The notes below the pieces were generated by a model, which was not told the origin of the DNA, ran no database searches, and saw nothing but the letters and a program-made list of their open reading frames with translations. Shown one piece after another: positions 46,827 to 57,425 of a DNA stretch of 64,000 bases. Position numbers and translations under genes: made by a program. Numbering within the stretch: position 1 is the first letter of the stretch; every line of letters begins with the position of its first letter. The stretch covers positions 22,686,595 to 22,750,594 of the forward strand of contig CM034603.1 of the NCBI GenBank assembly GCA_020091685.1, given 5' to 3'. This stretch comes from Lutjanus erythropterus. Lineage: Eukaryota; Chordata; Actinopteri; Lutjaniformes; Lutjanidae.

Positions 46827-48265
46827 GGTCGGGGAGGTGGTGGCAGTGTCAAGAGTCAACAACAAAAACACCTGCAGTCATCAGGGAGTTCAATGAGAAG
46901 CCAAAATACATCTCTGGACAGACAAAATAATCAGAACCCCAAACCCACCAGTGAAACCTCAGACACAACAGTGAGACTCGGCAAACAAGCAGCGCAGCTT
47001 CCTTACAGCAGGTCCGGTGAGCAGATGCAACATTACCCAATGTATACTGTGGCATTTTCAGCCACTGCCCATTTCCTTTTTCTTCCACAACCACAACAAC
47101 GGAAAGTTCCAGGGGACCGGCAACCATAAAAGCAGACGAGGGATTACATTTCATGAAAAAATTGACTGCACTTTACTTAATGCCCTCACTTAACTATTTG
47201 TGTCTGTCAACCTCTTCAGTTCACGGAGGCAATCAGCCTCCTGGTGCTGGCGCTCAGAGAACTGCCAGGCCTCCACTGGGGATAATAACAGTGGCACTGA
47301 AACCTTTTATTAGCTGGGCTTGGTCAAGAGCCCTCAGAAGGGGCCTATGCTATGACCAGACCGGCTCCCACTGAGCACGTCACCAACTTCAACCTGACAC
47401 TTCAATGAGAGATGGAAAAGATGAGACTGAATCAAAGCCAGGATGTTCATCCAGGATATCTGATGCTGTCTGCAATTCTGCAACAGGCTGAAAATAAATC
47501 CTAACATGTCAAGGCAATAAATCAGGCTAAAAAGCCGGTCTGGAGGGAGCGGGCGTGGCGCACAGTTGGACAACACTAATGCAATTACAGGGATTTTCTG
47601 CTTGCTCAGAGGCTCGGTTCAAGGGCGGAGCGCGGGAAGCTGGAGGCAAGCCGCACAAACTCAGCCGTTACTCAGGGTAACAGCCAAGCCTGATCCTGCC
47701 ACCTCACTGTCTGGAAAAGCTGCTGAGAAAATACATACAGGATTACTGCAGTGTGGGTCTGAGATCAAGGGTACACTGATGAGTGCCGCCTGGTTAAACT
47801 GAGCTGAGCTGGTCCTGATTCTTGAATTTTCTAGAGCAAGAATTCATTTGTGAGCAAAAAGGATGCAAGTTGTGACTTAAGACAGTATAGGAGATAGTGC
47901 AGCCATTCAGAAACTTCAGAATGCCACGGCCCTGAAATGTGAAAATCTTCTGATGCCCACACAAACGTTTAATCACAACTCTGATCAACATGCAGGACTA
48001 ATTACACTGATGACAACAAAAAAAGGTTGAGATATTTCAGTGTTAATCTGACAGGTCACCAAAAACAGCACAACACCAGTTAACCTAGGCCAGAAAAATG
48101 AAGAACAACATGCAACTTAAATCCCATGGCTTTGTTTTATTAATTCTGATTTTTTTTTTCTAATTAATCATAAAATTTGATGATAAATTTGACTCAAAAT
48201 TATGGAAAATTATGGTTTCTCACAGTCCACCTGCAGGGCCTTCATGGCCCACTCTCTGGGAATCA
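46827..48265. other. Repeat-poor block
   Basis: No transposon recognised. 47530-47800 is GC-rich and non-repetitive. The short open frames on both strands show no domain, and their bases read equally well on either strand. Confidence 0.4.
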
Positions 48266-48267
48266 CT

Positions 48268-48400
48268 GGCCCCACTAGAGCTGGGTATCCTTAAAAAATG
48301 ACAGTTCCAATATCAGTACCCTTAAAATGAAAACAATATCAATAGAATACTTTATACTTATACTTTTTTCCCTACTTCATTCAATATCTATCATGGATGC
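48268..48400 (+). mobile_element. Fragment of 'GAGCTGGGTATC' short repeat
   Basis: 'CTAGAGCTGGGTATCCTTAA', 'CCAATATCAGTACCC' resembles the left end of a fish short DNA element; truncated. Confidence 0.4.
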
Positions 48401-48694
48401 ATTCCTGAAATAATCCCTCAGTATTTTATGCATTTATATTTATCAGATACCACAGATGTTTAGTGTTGTCACACTCTGAACATTTTGGTGACATGTCGGC
48501 ACGCTGAACTGCCAACTGCGTCAAATACGCCACTCTTGACTTCCGCAGACTGTTTGGGTTGTAGCTGCGACGCTGGTGAGTTAACCGCATGTCGCATAAT
48601 GCTTGTGGCGATTAGCTGCAAGCAAACCCATAGAAATGGTATTTTCTCTCTCAGATTAAATTCTGAACAGCAATGAATCATTTAATAAGTAATC

Positions 48695-48930
48695 ATTAAA
48701 TCATTTATCATTAACATCCCATCCATCATAGTAAATGAGTCTTTGGGTTTTGGACTGTTAGTTGGATGAAATAAGTTATCTGAAGACATCACTTTGGGCT
48801 CTGGAAAATTGTGATGAGCATTTTTCACAATTTTCTGACATTTTATAGACAAAAAGATTAATTTATTAATTGTGAAAAGAATCATCACATTAATTGATAA
48901 TAAAAAAAAAGTTAGTTGCAGCACCAATGT
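48695..48930 (+). mobile_element. F3 'AATCGATTAAT' repeat
   Basis: 'GAGTCTTTGGGTTTTGGACT', 'CTGAAGACATCACTTTGGGC', 'TTCTGACATTTTATAGAC' and 'GTTAGTTGCAGCACC' at the end. Confidence 0.75.
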
Positions 48931-50145
48931 TGGTAAAAAATGAATCAAAATCCTGTTACTACATTGCCTATTTCTTGCCTAAAGTGTTTTCGGAAACAGT
49001 TTACTGTTTCGCTGTTATACGAGAAAGACTGTGAGCAGGAGGCCACCATTGTGTTTCCAGTTTGCAATGAAGTCTCCTTAAATTCAGATCAAGATGTCAA
49101 ATGTGGATCAATATTCTGTTACTACCATATTTTAGTAACTGTTTCTTGGTAACTGTGAAACTGTGGCCAGGCAGTGTTTTCATTTGCCCAGATGAGCCAA
49201 AACCAAGCAAGTGCAGTACGTCACCCACCAGCTCTAAACTCCCGTCGATACTGAGCGTGCTCTTGTCACAAAAAAACAAGGTTGTGACCGCCATAATGTC
49301 AGACTTGAGGCTTCAAACATCACAGTTGGTGCACACTTGGTTGTGACATAGGACTGCTTCTACAACAAGATTTCATAAAACTATAAATTGACAGTCCCAA
49401 GAAGGATTTTGCTTGCCCTTTCCCAGAAGCAGCTAAAAGGTCAGGGTCAGGGACAAACAAGCAGCTAAATAGGATTCTGTGTTTTGCTTGAGTACACTTC
49501 ACCGAGGCAAACACTTCCTTTAAGCTTGCTCACAGTCTTCCCACTCAGTCTGATACCTCCTGCTGCCCCTTTACATTCTGCAAGGCTTCTTTTTGTGCTA
49601 TTTGGACAGCACTTCTAAGCCACATCCAAGTCTACGGAGAGCACAACTCCTTATCAAACATGGCCTCTGCTGATCTGTCTCTTCTGGGGCTTTGGATCGC
49701 CTCTGTGCCAATGGGCAGTTAGGCCTTGCCAAGAGTACAATGTGCAGCGGGGACTTGCCAAATGTAATCCAGCAATGGTGCAACGCGCTCAAATGAATCC
49801 AATTGGCTGGGAGCTGTACGAGTCTGTAACTACTTCATGTCAGGAAATTAACAGAAACTGCAGACATAAATGCTCCTTAATGTCAATAAAATGGCGAGAT
49901 ATGTGTGATTTAGAGTGCTGAAAGTCTGACAGGGCAGAAAAACACAGAAAATAAAGTCTCATTTAACTTAAATATGGTCGTTTGTCATGTTAACGGTTTT
50001 TATATTGCACCATAAAACTTAAAAAAAAATTATCCTGCTGAATCAGGAGTATTGCAATTAAGCAGATTAACCTATAAGTAAATATGATGCTGATATCATA
50101 TTCTTGATTAATCATCTGGTCTGTAATAAAAAGCAATAAAAAATA
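48931..50145. other. Largely single-copy block
   Basis: No repeat family was recognised. 49560-49860 is GC-balanced and repeat-free, a possible conserved element. No exon is supported; the frame at 49598-49792 has no domain. Confidence 0.4.
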
Positions 50146-50149
50146 CATT

Positions 50150-50315
50150 AAAAATTACATTACACAAATTACAGTTCACTAAAGCTTGAGGTGACAATAT
50201 TAAATTGTTTTTTGCCTGACCAACAGTCCAAAACTATAAAATATTCTGTTTATTACAATAAAGATGATAAAAAGCACAAAATTCTCATATTTGAGAGCCT
50301 AGTATAGTCACAGTT
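50150..50315 (-). mobile_element. F3 repeat, inverted partial copy
   Basis: 'GACCAACAGTCCAAAACTAT', 'AAAGCACAAAATTCTCATAT' followed by TTGAGAG reads as the reverse complement of the F3 centre. Confidence 0.6.
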
Positions 50316-50520
50316 TTTGCATGTTTGTTTATTAGACTGTTTTCATATTGATATTGCTTCCTATTGTTCTCTAGTTGTTGTTGTTTTTATGCTGATACCG
50401 CCTTTGATATTTGCACATTTTGCTTTTCTTTTTTTCTGCCATGTTAAATGTCTTTGAGTATGTTTTATTTATTGACAATAAATCACAGGTTATTTATCAA
50501 GCAAAAATGTTGCCACCTGC
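50316..50520. other. LINE-tail-like sequence
   Basis: 'AAATGTCTTTGAGTATG', 'TTATTGACAATAAATCAC' resembles a LINE 3' tail but is too short to classify. Confidence 0.3.
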
Positions 50521-50521
50521 C

Positions 50522-50830
50522 ATTGCAGGTTCCATGCAGCTACTCAAATGTGAGGATTTTCTGCTTTTGTGTTTTCATTGTTAACTGAACATGTTTAGTT
50601 TTTGGAGTCATATTAAATAACATATTTGAAGACACCCTTGGACTCTGGGAACTTTTGCCTATTTTCTAACATTTCATTGACTAAATGTTTTACAAAAAAG
50701 ACAATAACAAATTACCTGGTGAAAGGTAAGCAAGCATCTCTAATTATTTATTTTCAGATGTTCAACAGACCAAATAAATCAATTAATCAAAAAAAAGTGA
50801 ATGTGATCAATTTTAATCAATGATAAGAAT
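50522..50830 (+). mobile_element. F3 repeat
   Basis: 'GCAGCTACTCAAATGTGAGG', 'ATTTTCTGCTTTTGTG', 'TTTGAAGACACCCTTGGACT', 'TTCTAACATTTCATTGAC' are in family order; an AATCAATTAATC end follows. Confidence 0.65.
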
Positions 50831-51760
50831 AACCATTATTTGCCCTATTGCACCAGTGTGGAAAAAACTTGCAAAACTTTAAATTCCCTCGTGTGTGCGT
50901 GTGTGTGTGTGTGTCAAACAACACAACACACACATATGTGAGTACTAACAGGTTGTTCAGCCCAGATTGTTCTCACTACGTCACTTCTCACACATACTGA
51001 AGCAAACATCGCTCATTGCTTACACACATACACAATGCGAAGTCCATCCGGTATTTGTCATTTCCTCACAGCAGTCAGTTGGCAGATCACCTCGTGCATC
51101 ATGTTCTAACCCAAAACTCCAGAGTTCGTCCAGGAAACCATCAGGGCCACATGATGCCATCTGACCACCGACAATCTGCCGTCTTGGCAGCTCCGTCTCT
51201 GACTCACAGATTGCACTGATGGTACTCAGTCAGTCAGTCGCTCCGTCTTTATCTACGAGTTCACAACTGACTGAGCGAAGTGTTAAGAGGCCTGTCCTAA
51301 TCCTGAAATGGTGTGTGACCCTTTAATCCCTGAAGAACTCGCTGTCTAAACTTAACGTGTGCTGCGCTGCAGATGGATCAGACAGGTGTAGTTAAAATAA
51401 ACACTGTGGGCAGCTGATTATCTGAAAATTATACCTTAAAACCACCAAAATAAACACTGATATTAATAGAAGACCCAGAAAAACAAATAATGAACAGTAA
51501 TTCAAGATATCTGGACCCCACAGAGAGAAGATCTTGTAGAAGCAGCTTGAGATGATTCATGAAATCTGAAAAAAAAAAAAGCTCAGCTGATATAAAAAAT
51601 ATAATTTTTCTGATATTAAAACGCCTTTTCCCAGTTTTCTCAAATGGACAAATGGACAGAAAATTCAACCCTATCTCCTAGAAATTAAGTCACGCTGACG
51701 ATCGTAATTGCTGCCTGGTTTACGCTCATTTTTTGATTGAATGAAGCACTACATTTATGT
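50831..51760. other. Unassigned, with GT/CA run
   Basis: The GT run at 50891-50914 is followed at once by CA-rich DNA (50918-50934). 51000-51250 is GC-balanced. No element or exon was recognised. Confidence 0.35.
50891..50934 (+). repeat. GT microsatellite followed by CA-rich inverted run
   Basis: GTGTGTGCGTGTGTGTGTGT and then AACACAACACACACA, which could pair as a hairpin. Confidence 0.85.
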
Positions 51761-51764
51761 GGAG

Positions 51765-51970
51765 TGGTCAGGGTGGATGGTGGCCGTTGAAACGCAGGAC
51801 TTTGAGACACCAGACAGAACAGAGTTCGTATCCTCAGTCCCGTCTGTGGTGACACTGAGGCAACAAAAGCACTTTGGCTAAGGTTTGGGAAAGATCGCGA
51901 TTAAATGTTAATTGGTACATCGTGCTTAGTGCTTCATGAAGTGCCAAACCAAGACCAAGATCCTTCTACA
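51765..51970 (+). mobile_element. SINE-like or composite repeat fragment
   Basis: 'GTTGAAACGCAGGACTTTGA', 'ACAGAGTTCGTATCCTCAGT' (a B-box-like TTCGTATCC) and 'GCTAAGGTTTGGGAAAGATC' resemble a dispersed fish SINE-type unit. No A box is clear. Confidence 0.4.
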
Positions 51971-52002
51971 AGACTGAATATTTTGGCGAGCAAACAATGA
52001 CA

Positions 52003-52645
52003 TTAAAGGGGTGGTTCAGATTATTTGAAGCAGGCCTGTATGAAGGACTTATCTTAAGACAGTGAATGGCGGGCGGCACGCCTCCAGTTTGAAGAAAGAG
52101 CGGGAGTACCAGTGTACAAAGCTATCTACTGCAAAACATGCATTTCAAGTGTCAGCTGTATTTAGAATATTTTCACTGATTTGCCTTGCCATCAGATGCT
52201 CAGTCTTGTTCAACCAGACTTCTTTTCCAAAAACATTTTATCTTGCAGAGTTTCTGGTCTACTGCAGCCTCAATATGTTAGTTTGTTAGTGTTATTTTCT
52301 GACGTTTGTGAATTCAAACTCAGCCTTTAAGACACTGAAGACAGCCATCCACCAGTGACTCCTGTGTTCTGTGAGGTAAAATGATTTCAGACAACGGAGT
52401 TTGGTTGGTTTAGAGAGAGTGATATTTGGTTTATATAATACCAGTTTCCCATCGGAAAAGTCTGTCTGACGGCAAGATAAAGTGGTGAACATATTCTTAA
52501 TATAGGGTACATTTAAACCAATATTGATTTTTTTACATTTTCCTGCTGACTCTGTCCACAGCAGTAAATTACTTATCTTCCTACACTGGTACTCCTGCTG
52601 TACTTCATACAACCCCACTTTAAATAATCCAAACTATCAGGCATT
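52003..52645. mobile_element. F1 foldback element
   Basis: Left TTAAAGGGGTGGTTCAG with 'GGCGGGCGGCACGCCTCCAG', turning point at 'ATGTTAGTTTGTTAGTG' (about 52275-52292), then the reverse arm: 'CAGTGACTCCTGTGTTCTG', 'GTCTGTCTGACGGCAAG', 'ACAACCCCACTTTAAATAAT'. The right TTAA end is decayed. No gene inside. Confidence 0.75.
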
Positions 52646-52649
52646 GTTA

Positions 52650-53150
52650 ACATTATTTGTTGTCAAATATTATATATTAATTGAATATCTTTAGGGTTTG
52701 GATGCATCATTACAGCCCTACTCCAGAAATTAATCTAATATTTGAAAAAATAAATGCACATCACCAGCTGGTTCCACAGTTTCTGTGCTTTTAACCCAAA
52801 ACAAGGGGTCATGTGGAGGCATTTAGTTTGTTTTTGTGAGTCAAAAAACAAATCTCTGAAAGTGCCTTTACTAAGGGTTGGGATTTGTTTTTTGGTTTTT
52901 TTTTGAAAGTTTCATTGTTTGGAGTTGAAAGATCCAAAAGAGTGCAGGACGGTCATCTGGGAGCATCTTGATGTGATTAATACAATCTGGAAGATATATT
53001 TTATCTAATCTCTGTGATTAAAATGACTTTTATCAGGAAAGAAAAGCTGATGACTTGTGCAATTAATCATGTGTCAAAAAAGAGTCAGGACCACCACCAT
53101 TCGTTACCAAAGTTGAAAGCCAAGTCTCTAAGAATAAGTTAATTAACAGC
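52650..53150. other. Unassigned sequence
   Basis: AT-rich, with 'AATATCTTTAGGGTTTGGAT' and 'ATTACAGCCCTAC' near 52683-52725, possibly an F3 remnant. Nothing else was recognised. Confidence 0.35.
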
Positions 53151-53152
53151 TG

Positions 53153-53373
53153 GGACTAGAGATGCACCAATTCATTTTTTATCAATTCCGATCAGATACC
53201 TGATACTGATATCTGCTGATACTGAAACGCATCTTGTAAATTCACATTCAATCTTCATGATTCCTCTATGAGACTTTCAGACAACCAGACAGGAACCACG
53301 AGTATGACCGCCACTCTCCTTTCTCCCACTGCCTCTCTGTATCTCACTGCTCCTCACACACATATACATATAA

Positions 53374-53405
<32 letters not shown>

Positions 53406-53515
53406 TCCAGACAGCTGCTATAAAGATCAGACTAGGGACTCTGAATCGATACCTGGATCAAAACACGTCAGCAGAGGCACCTGATACTGATAGTGGATTG
53501 TTTTTGTCCTGACTC
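53153..53515 (+). mobile_element. Degraded 'GAGATGCACCGATC'-type element
   Basis: 'CTAGAGATGCACCAATTC', 'CCGATCAGATACCTGATACT', 'GAATCGATACCTGGATC' and 'CACCTGATACTGATAG' are words of a common fish hAT-like short element. A TA-rich microsatellite lies inside. Confidence 0.55.
53359..53406. repeat. CA/TA-rich microsatellite
   Basis: CACACATATACATATAAATA followed by a (TA)n run to 53405. Confidence 0.9.
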
Positions 53516-54470
53516 AAGCTGGGCCTCTGATCTGTAGAAAGTCAAGACTTCAAATGCAAGAACAAATGCAGATTAATAACTGCACTTAATTAGTTTCTAC
53601 ATGAATACTGGCTCCACCCTCTTGTTTTGGGGTAATTAAAGTACAAAACTTCAACCTTGACATTAAAACCTCAGAGAGCTCCTTTGTGAATGCATGTATA
53701 GTAATAACAGGGGTTACAGCCCAGAGGTTCTCTGTGAGTGACATGTAATTTTATGCTGCTGACCGTGACTGCAATTACAGAGTGGAACTTAATTTGCAGG
53801 CTGCCATATCACCTCTTTCATTAAACTCTGGGTGTCTTTTCTTTGTATTCTGTCCAAATAGGGGTGAAGAGGGAACAGGCACAAAAAAAAAAAGCAGCCA
53901 AGAAAATGACCAGCGCTGGCAGCAGAGTTCAAGCACCCTGAACTGGCACATGATTAAACCACCCAGGATTAGAGACTACCTGAACAACACGACCAACGAC
54001 ACGTAGCGAGATCAAGTAAAGCCCTAAGTCTTCCCAGATGTTGATAAGATTTCTTGTGTGAGAGAAAGCTCAGCCCGCTGGCCCAGTTACTATTACTATG
54101 ACTTCTGCAGTGTGTGGATTAATGCCAGATCTGCAGGGAGGTTATCACCCTTGGTTACCACAGTGAATAAGCTAACCCTTGCACCAGCCTCTGCAGCAGT
54201 GTGTGTGTAAGTGTGTGTGTGTGTGTGTGCGTGCGTGTGTGTTTGCACAACAGATGTAGGTTACATTAACATAATAAAGAAGCCACACGCTTAAATGGTA
54301 CCCTGTTGGCTCAAAAGGGTTTTAGAGAATGGATGGCAACAGCAAAGCAGAAGACAAAGACTTTCTTTTAGGTCATTCAGTCAGGAAAAGGGCTCAGTTA
54401 AAGTCAAACTGAAATTTGAATTATTCACTTTTTGTATTAGAAAATATAATTTAGGATGATACTGCAGCTA
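53516..54470. other. Unassigned sequence
   Basis: No gene or dispersed element was recognised except the GT microsatellite at 54199-54243. Confidence 0.35.
54199..54243 (+). repeat. GT microsatellite
   Basis: Imperfect (GT)n of about 45 nt with one AA and two GC interruptions. Confidence 0.93.
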
Positions 54471-54485
54471 TTGTCTGTATTTTTT

Positions 54486-54995
54486 TAGGGATGTCCCGAT
54501 CACATTTTTTTGCCCCTGAGTCCGAGTCATTTGATTTTGAGTATCTGCCGATAACCGAGTCCCGATCCGATACTTCAGTAATGCATTAATAAGAAGCAGA
54601 AAAAAAGAGAACACATCCACATTTCCACCACGCGAAATGCCCATTTTTGCTGTCCCGAGGTGACACGTTTGCCCTGCGTTAGCCTACTAACTACCAGCTC
54701 ACTACTATTATGCTGTCTGAATTCCCCGCCTGCCGTAAATTGTGACGTTTACGTTTGTTGTTTCCGTCTGTAAACAATGAATATTGATGTTGTGGAACTT
54801 ATTAAAATTAAAACTAAGCCACTGTCATTCCATTTGACAATCTCTTTGTACCTCAGGATGAATTTAAAACGTGAACATGGCCATGCTTGTTGTTTTGTAA
54901 GGTTAAATTTGATCATTTCCACCCGATTCCGATCATTTGAAAATCACGTCATCGGCCCCGATTTCCAATCACGTGATCGGATCAGGATATCCCTA
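54486..54995. mobile_element. hAT-type non-autonomous element, both ends and target duplication intact
   Basis: The left end TAGGGATGTCCCGATC and the right end (reverse complement TAGGGATATCCTGATC) agree at 14 of 16 positions. The flanks carry GTATTTTT at 54477-54484 and 54996-55003, an 8-bp target duplication typical of hAT transposons, with one extra T at 54485. About 510 bp with no transposase; the open frame at 54777-55013 runs through the right end. Confidence 0.88.
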
Positions 54996-55003
54996 GTATT
55001 TTT

Positions 55004-56160
55004 CCATTTTTAAAACAATATAAATAAACTGCATCTAACTGTAAGTAGAATGGGAAGATCAGCAAAGAAAGAAGAAACAAAGAATCAAGAAAACAAAAAC
55101 AACATAAAAATTGAGCTGCTGGTAACAAGAGTCATTGTAACATATATGACATTGTCTAGCCTGCAGTTCTGTGTGTCTTAATATGAAATTAGCCTACTTA
55201 CAACAGTCTTGCTGTGTTTAATTACTTATGGCCCACAGAATAACGAATAAATAGATAATGATGACACTTGGATGTGGCGTGTAGTAACACATCAGTGGGC
55301 TAAATGCGCATTTGGTGGTGGCTGACTGCATTGAATAAAATCATGCGGCTAATAAACTGCTGTTGTAGCTGGAAGAAATCACTTCAAGATAAAGTTATAT
55401 GTAATAATATTTTCACGATTCCACAACTCATCATTAATTGATTAGATACAGAGCAGAAATGATGAGGCAATTATTTCTTTCCTACTGCCAAACAATTAAT
55501 CCGTTGGCTTTCATGTTTTAATAAACTGATTTCATGTTATATTTTTATTTTCCATCAATAACAACAACTTCTACAGTATGTTAAACAACTTAATTCACAA
55601 TGACTGTATAAAAAAACATCATATCTTTGAAATCTCTGAATACCCTGATATACCACACTACCTTGATACTACCCAAGCCCAGTAGGTATATCGTTACCTT
55701 CAGGGCATGTCTATCAAGTTTACAGAGGCAACACACAAACACACATGCACTCCGGCGAGGATTACAGGGCAGGACCATCCAGCTTCTGTATAACATCAAA
55801 GCTAATGCAGCTTGTGCTGCGCTATAAACTTTCCCAAAAAGCAGCAGTCACTGGCATCCCACCTACTATGTCTTTACTAAGGCATGGCTCCACATGAGGT
55901 ATAAAGTTCAAACAGTTTCTCTTGAGTGTCCCTCAATATTACAGCATCAGACAAACATCTCCCCAACCTGCGGGAATAGACATATTAGATGTGCAACATG
56001 CTAATGCCAAGTTTAAAAGGACAAATAAACACTGAACGGCATAAAACATGACAAGACAGTTGGTATAGATTCATCATTGAACTGCCTGACCCTTATTGCA
56101 ATCTGAGGTTATGTTAAAATTACAAAGCACTTCGTCTGAAATAAACTTTTTATTATTTAT
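55004..56160. other. Unassigned sequence
   Basis: AT-rich with no recognised repeat or exon. The opposed frames at 55590-55827 are mutual shadows. Confidence 0.35.
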
Positions 56161-56168
56161 CTCCTGAC

Positions 56169-56516
56169 TAGGGCTGCACAACTAATCGCAATCACAATGA
56201 AATGCAATATGGCCAAGTGCAATATCCAAACTGTAGAACCAGAGCCAAATCACAATTTTTTGAAGAAAGAAAAATGCATGAGAAAACAGCATTTTAATGA
56301 GGTACTGCAGTGTTGCAGAGATGTCCTGGCCTAAAATTCTTGTTTTTGAGATGAAAGAAAACATGTTTGATTGGGAGAGACCTCAAAAAAATCACAATTT
56401 TAATCTTTTTTTTTCAGTGAACATGAAGATGCAATGAAAAAAACGATAATTTCCACTACTCGTATCACATATCGCAATTTCAGTCAAAAGAATCACAATA
56501 TGAACTTGCAGCCCTA
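56169..56516 (+). mobile_element. F2 hAT-type short element, complete
   Basis: 348 bp with TAGGGCTGCA at the left and its exact reverse complement TGCAGCCCTA at the right. A perfect 8-bp direct repeat CTCCTGAC flanks it (56161-56168 and 56517-56524). It contains 'CAATATGGCCAAGTGCAATA' and 'CAGTGTTGCAGAGATGTCC'. No transposase. Confidence 0.92.
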
Positions 56517-56524
56517 CTCCTGAC

Positions 56525-56872
56525 AATAATGGATTAAGGTGTGCTTTTCTCCTTATGAGAATAACACAAGCGATAATAAACAATCAATCGAACCAACCAA
56601 CCAGAAGGTGTCAGCTCAAAGCAAAAACTTAATATCAGCCAATATATCATCCTAGCCAATTTATCAGTCTAGCTTTACTGAAAACACCGGCCCCTCAAAA
56701 GTGATTAATTGTATTATGAACTACGCTTTTTTGTGTCCTGAATACCAACAATGAAGGGGGGTTATCACGAAAAAAGCATAAAGCAATTATGGTTTTAGGT
56801 TAGAAACTGAATTTAAATGGATTTTCATTCTGCTTTGATTCATATCACGTTCAGCACATTTATGAGCAGAGC
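56525..56872. other. Unassigned sequence
   Basis: AT-rich stretch between two elements; nothing was recognised. Confidence 0.35.
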
Positions 56873-57425
56873 TGGGGACTCGAGTCAGACTCGATTCACA
56901 TATTTGATGACTTACACTCAACATGACAAAATCAAAAAAGACTTACAACTCAACTTGACTTGAGTCTTTTGACTTGAGAATACTTGATACCTTCCCCCCA
57001 AGACCAAAGATTAAAAAAGCAGGATATGCTATTTTAAAAGTGTACCATGAATCAATTAATTTCTCTTCGGTTCTTGGATCTGCTAACGTGAATGTTATTC
57101 ATTCATCCCAGCAAGTCATTTAATTCCCCAAATTCCCAAGATCCTCTTTGTTTGAGTGAGTCTGACAGCATCCAATCCAGTTGCAGGAGAGAATGAAGGA
57201 CTAAAGTTATGTTACTCCCAACTTTGTTCAACATTTGAAGTTACACAAAAAACAGTAAGCTAAGACTGTTGTTAAAAAGGCACTACATTTGGTGAGGAAC
57301 ACATTGTGATTTGTCCAGCACTTGAAACTCAAAATTTAGGACTTGTGACTTCGGTCTTGTCAGTCTCGCCTTGGAAACTGAGTGCAAAGACTTGAGACTT
57401 ACTTGAGACCTGTAAAACACTGGAC
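56873..57425 (+). mobile_element. F6 'ACTCGAGTC' repeat
   Basis: Begins GAGCTGGGGACTCGAGTCAG, then 'GACTTGAGTCTTTTGACTTG' and ends with 'GACTTGAGACTTACTTGAGA' and 'CCTGTAAAACACTGGACCTC'. The inverted copy at 35285-35895 shares the same order. Confidence 0.75.
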
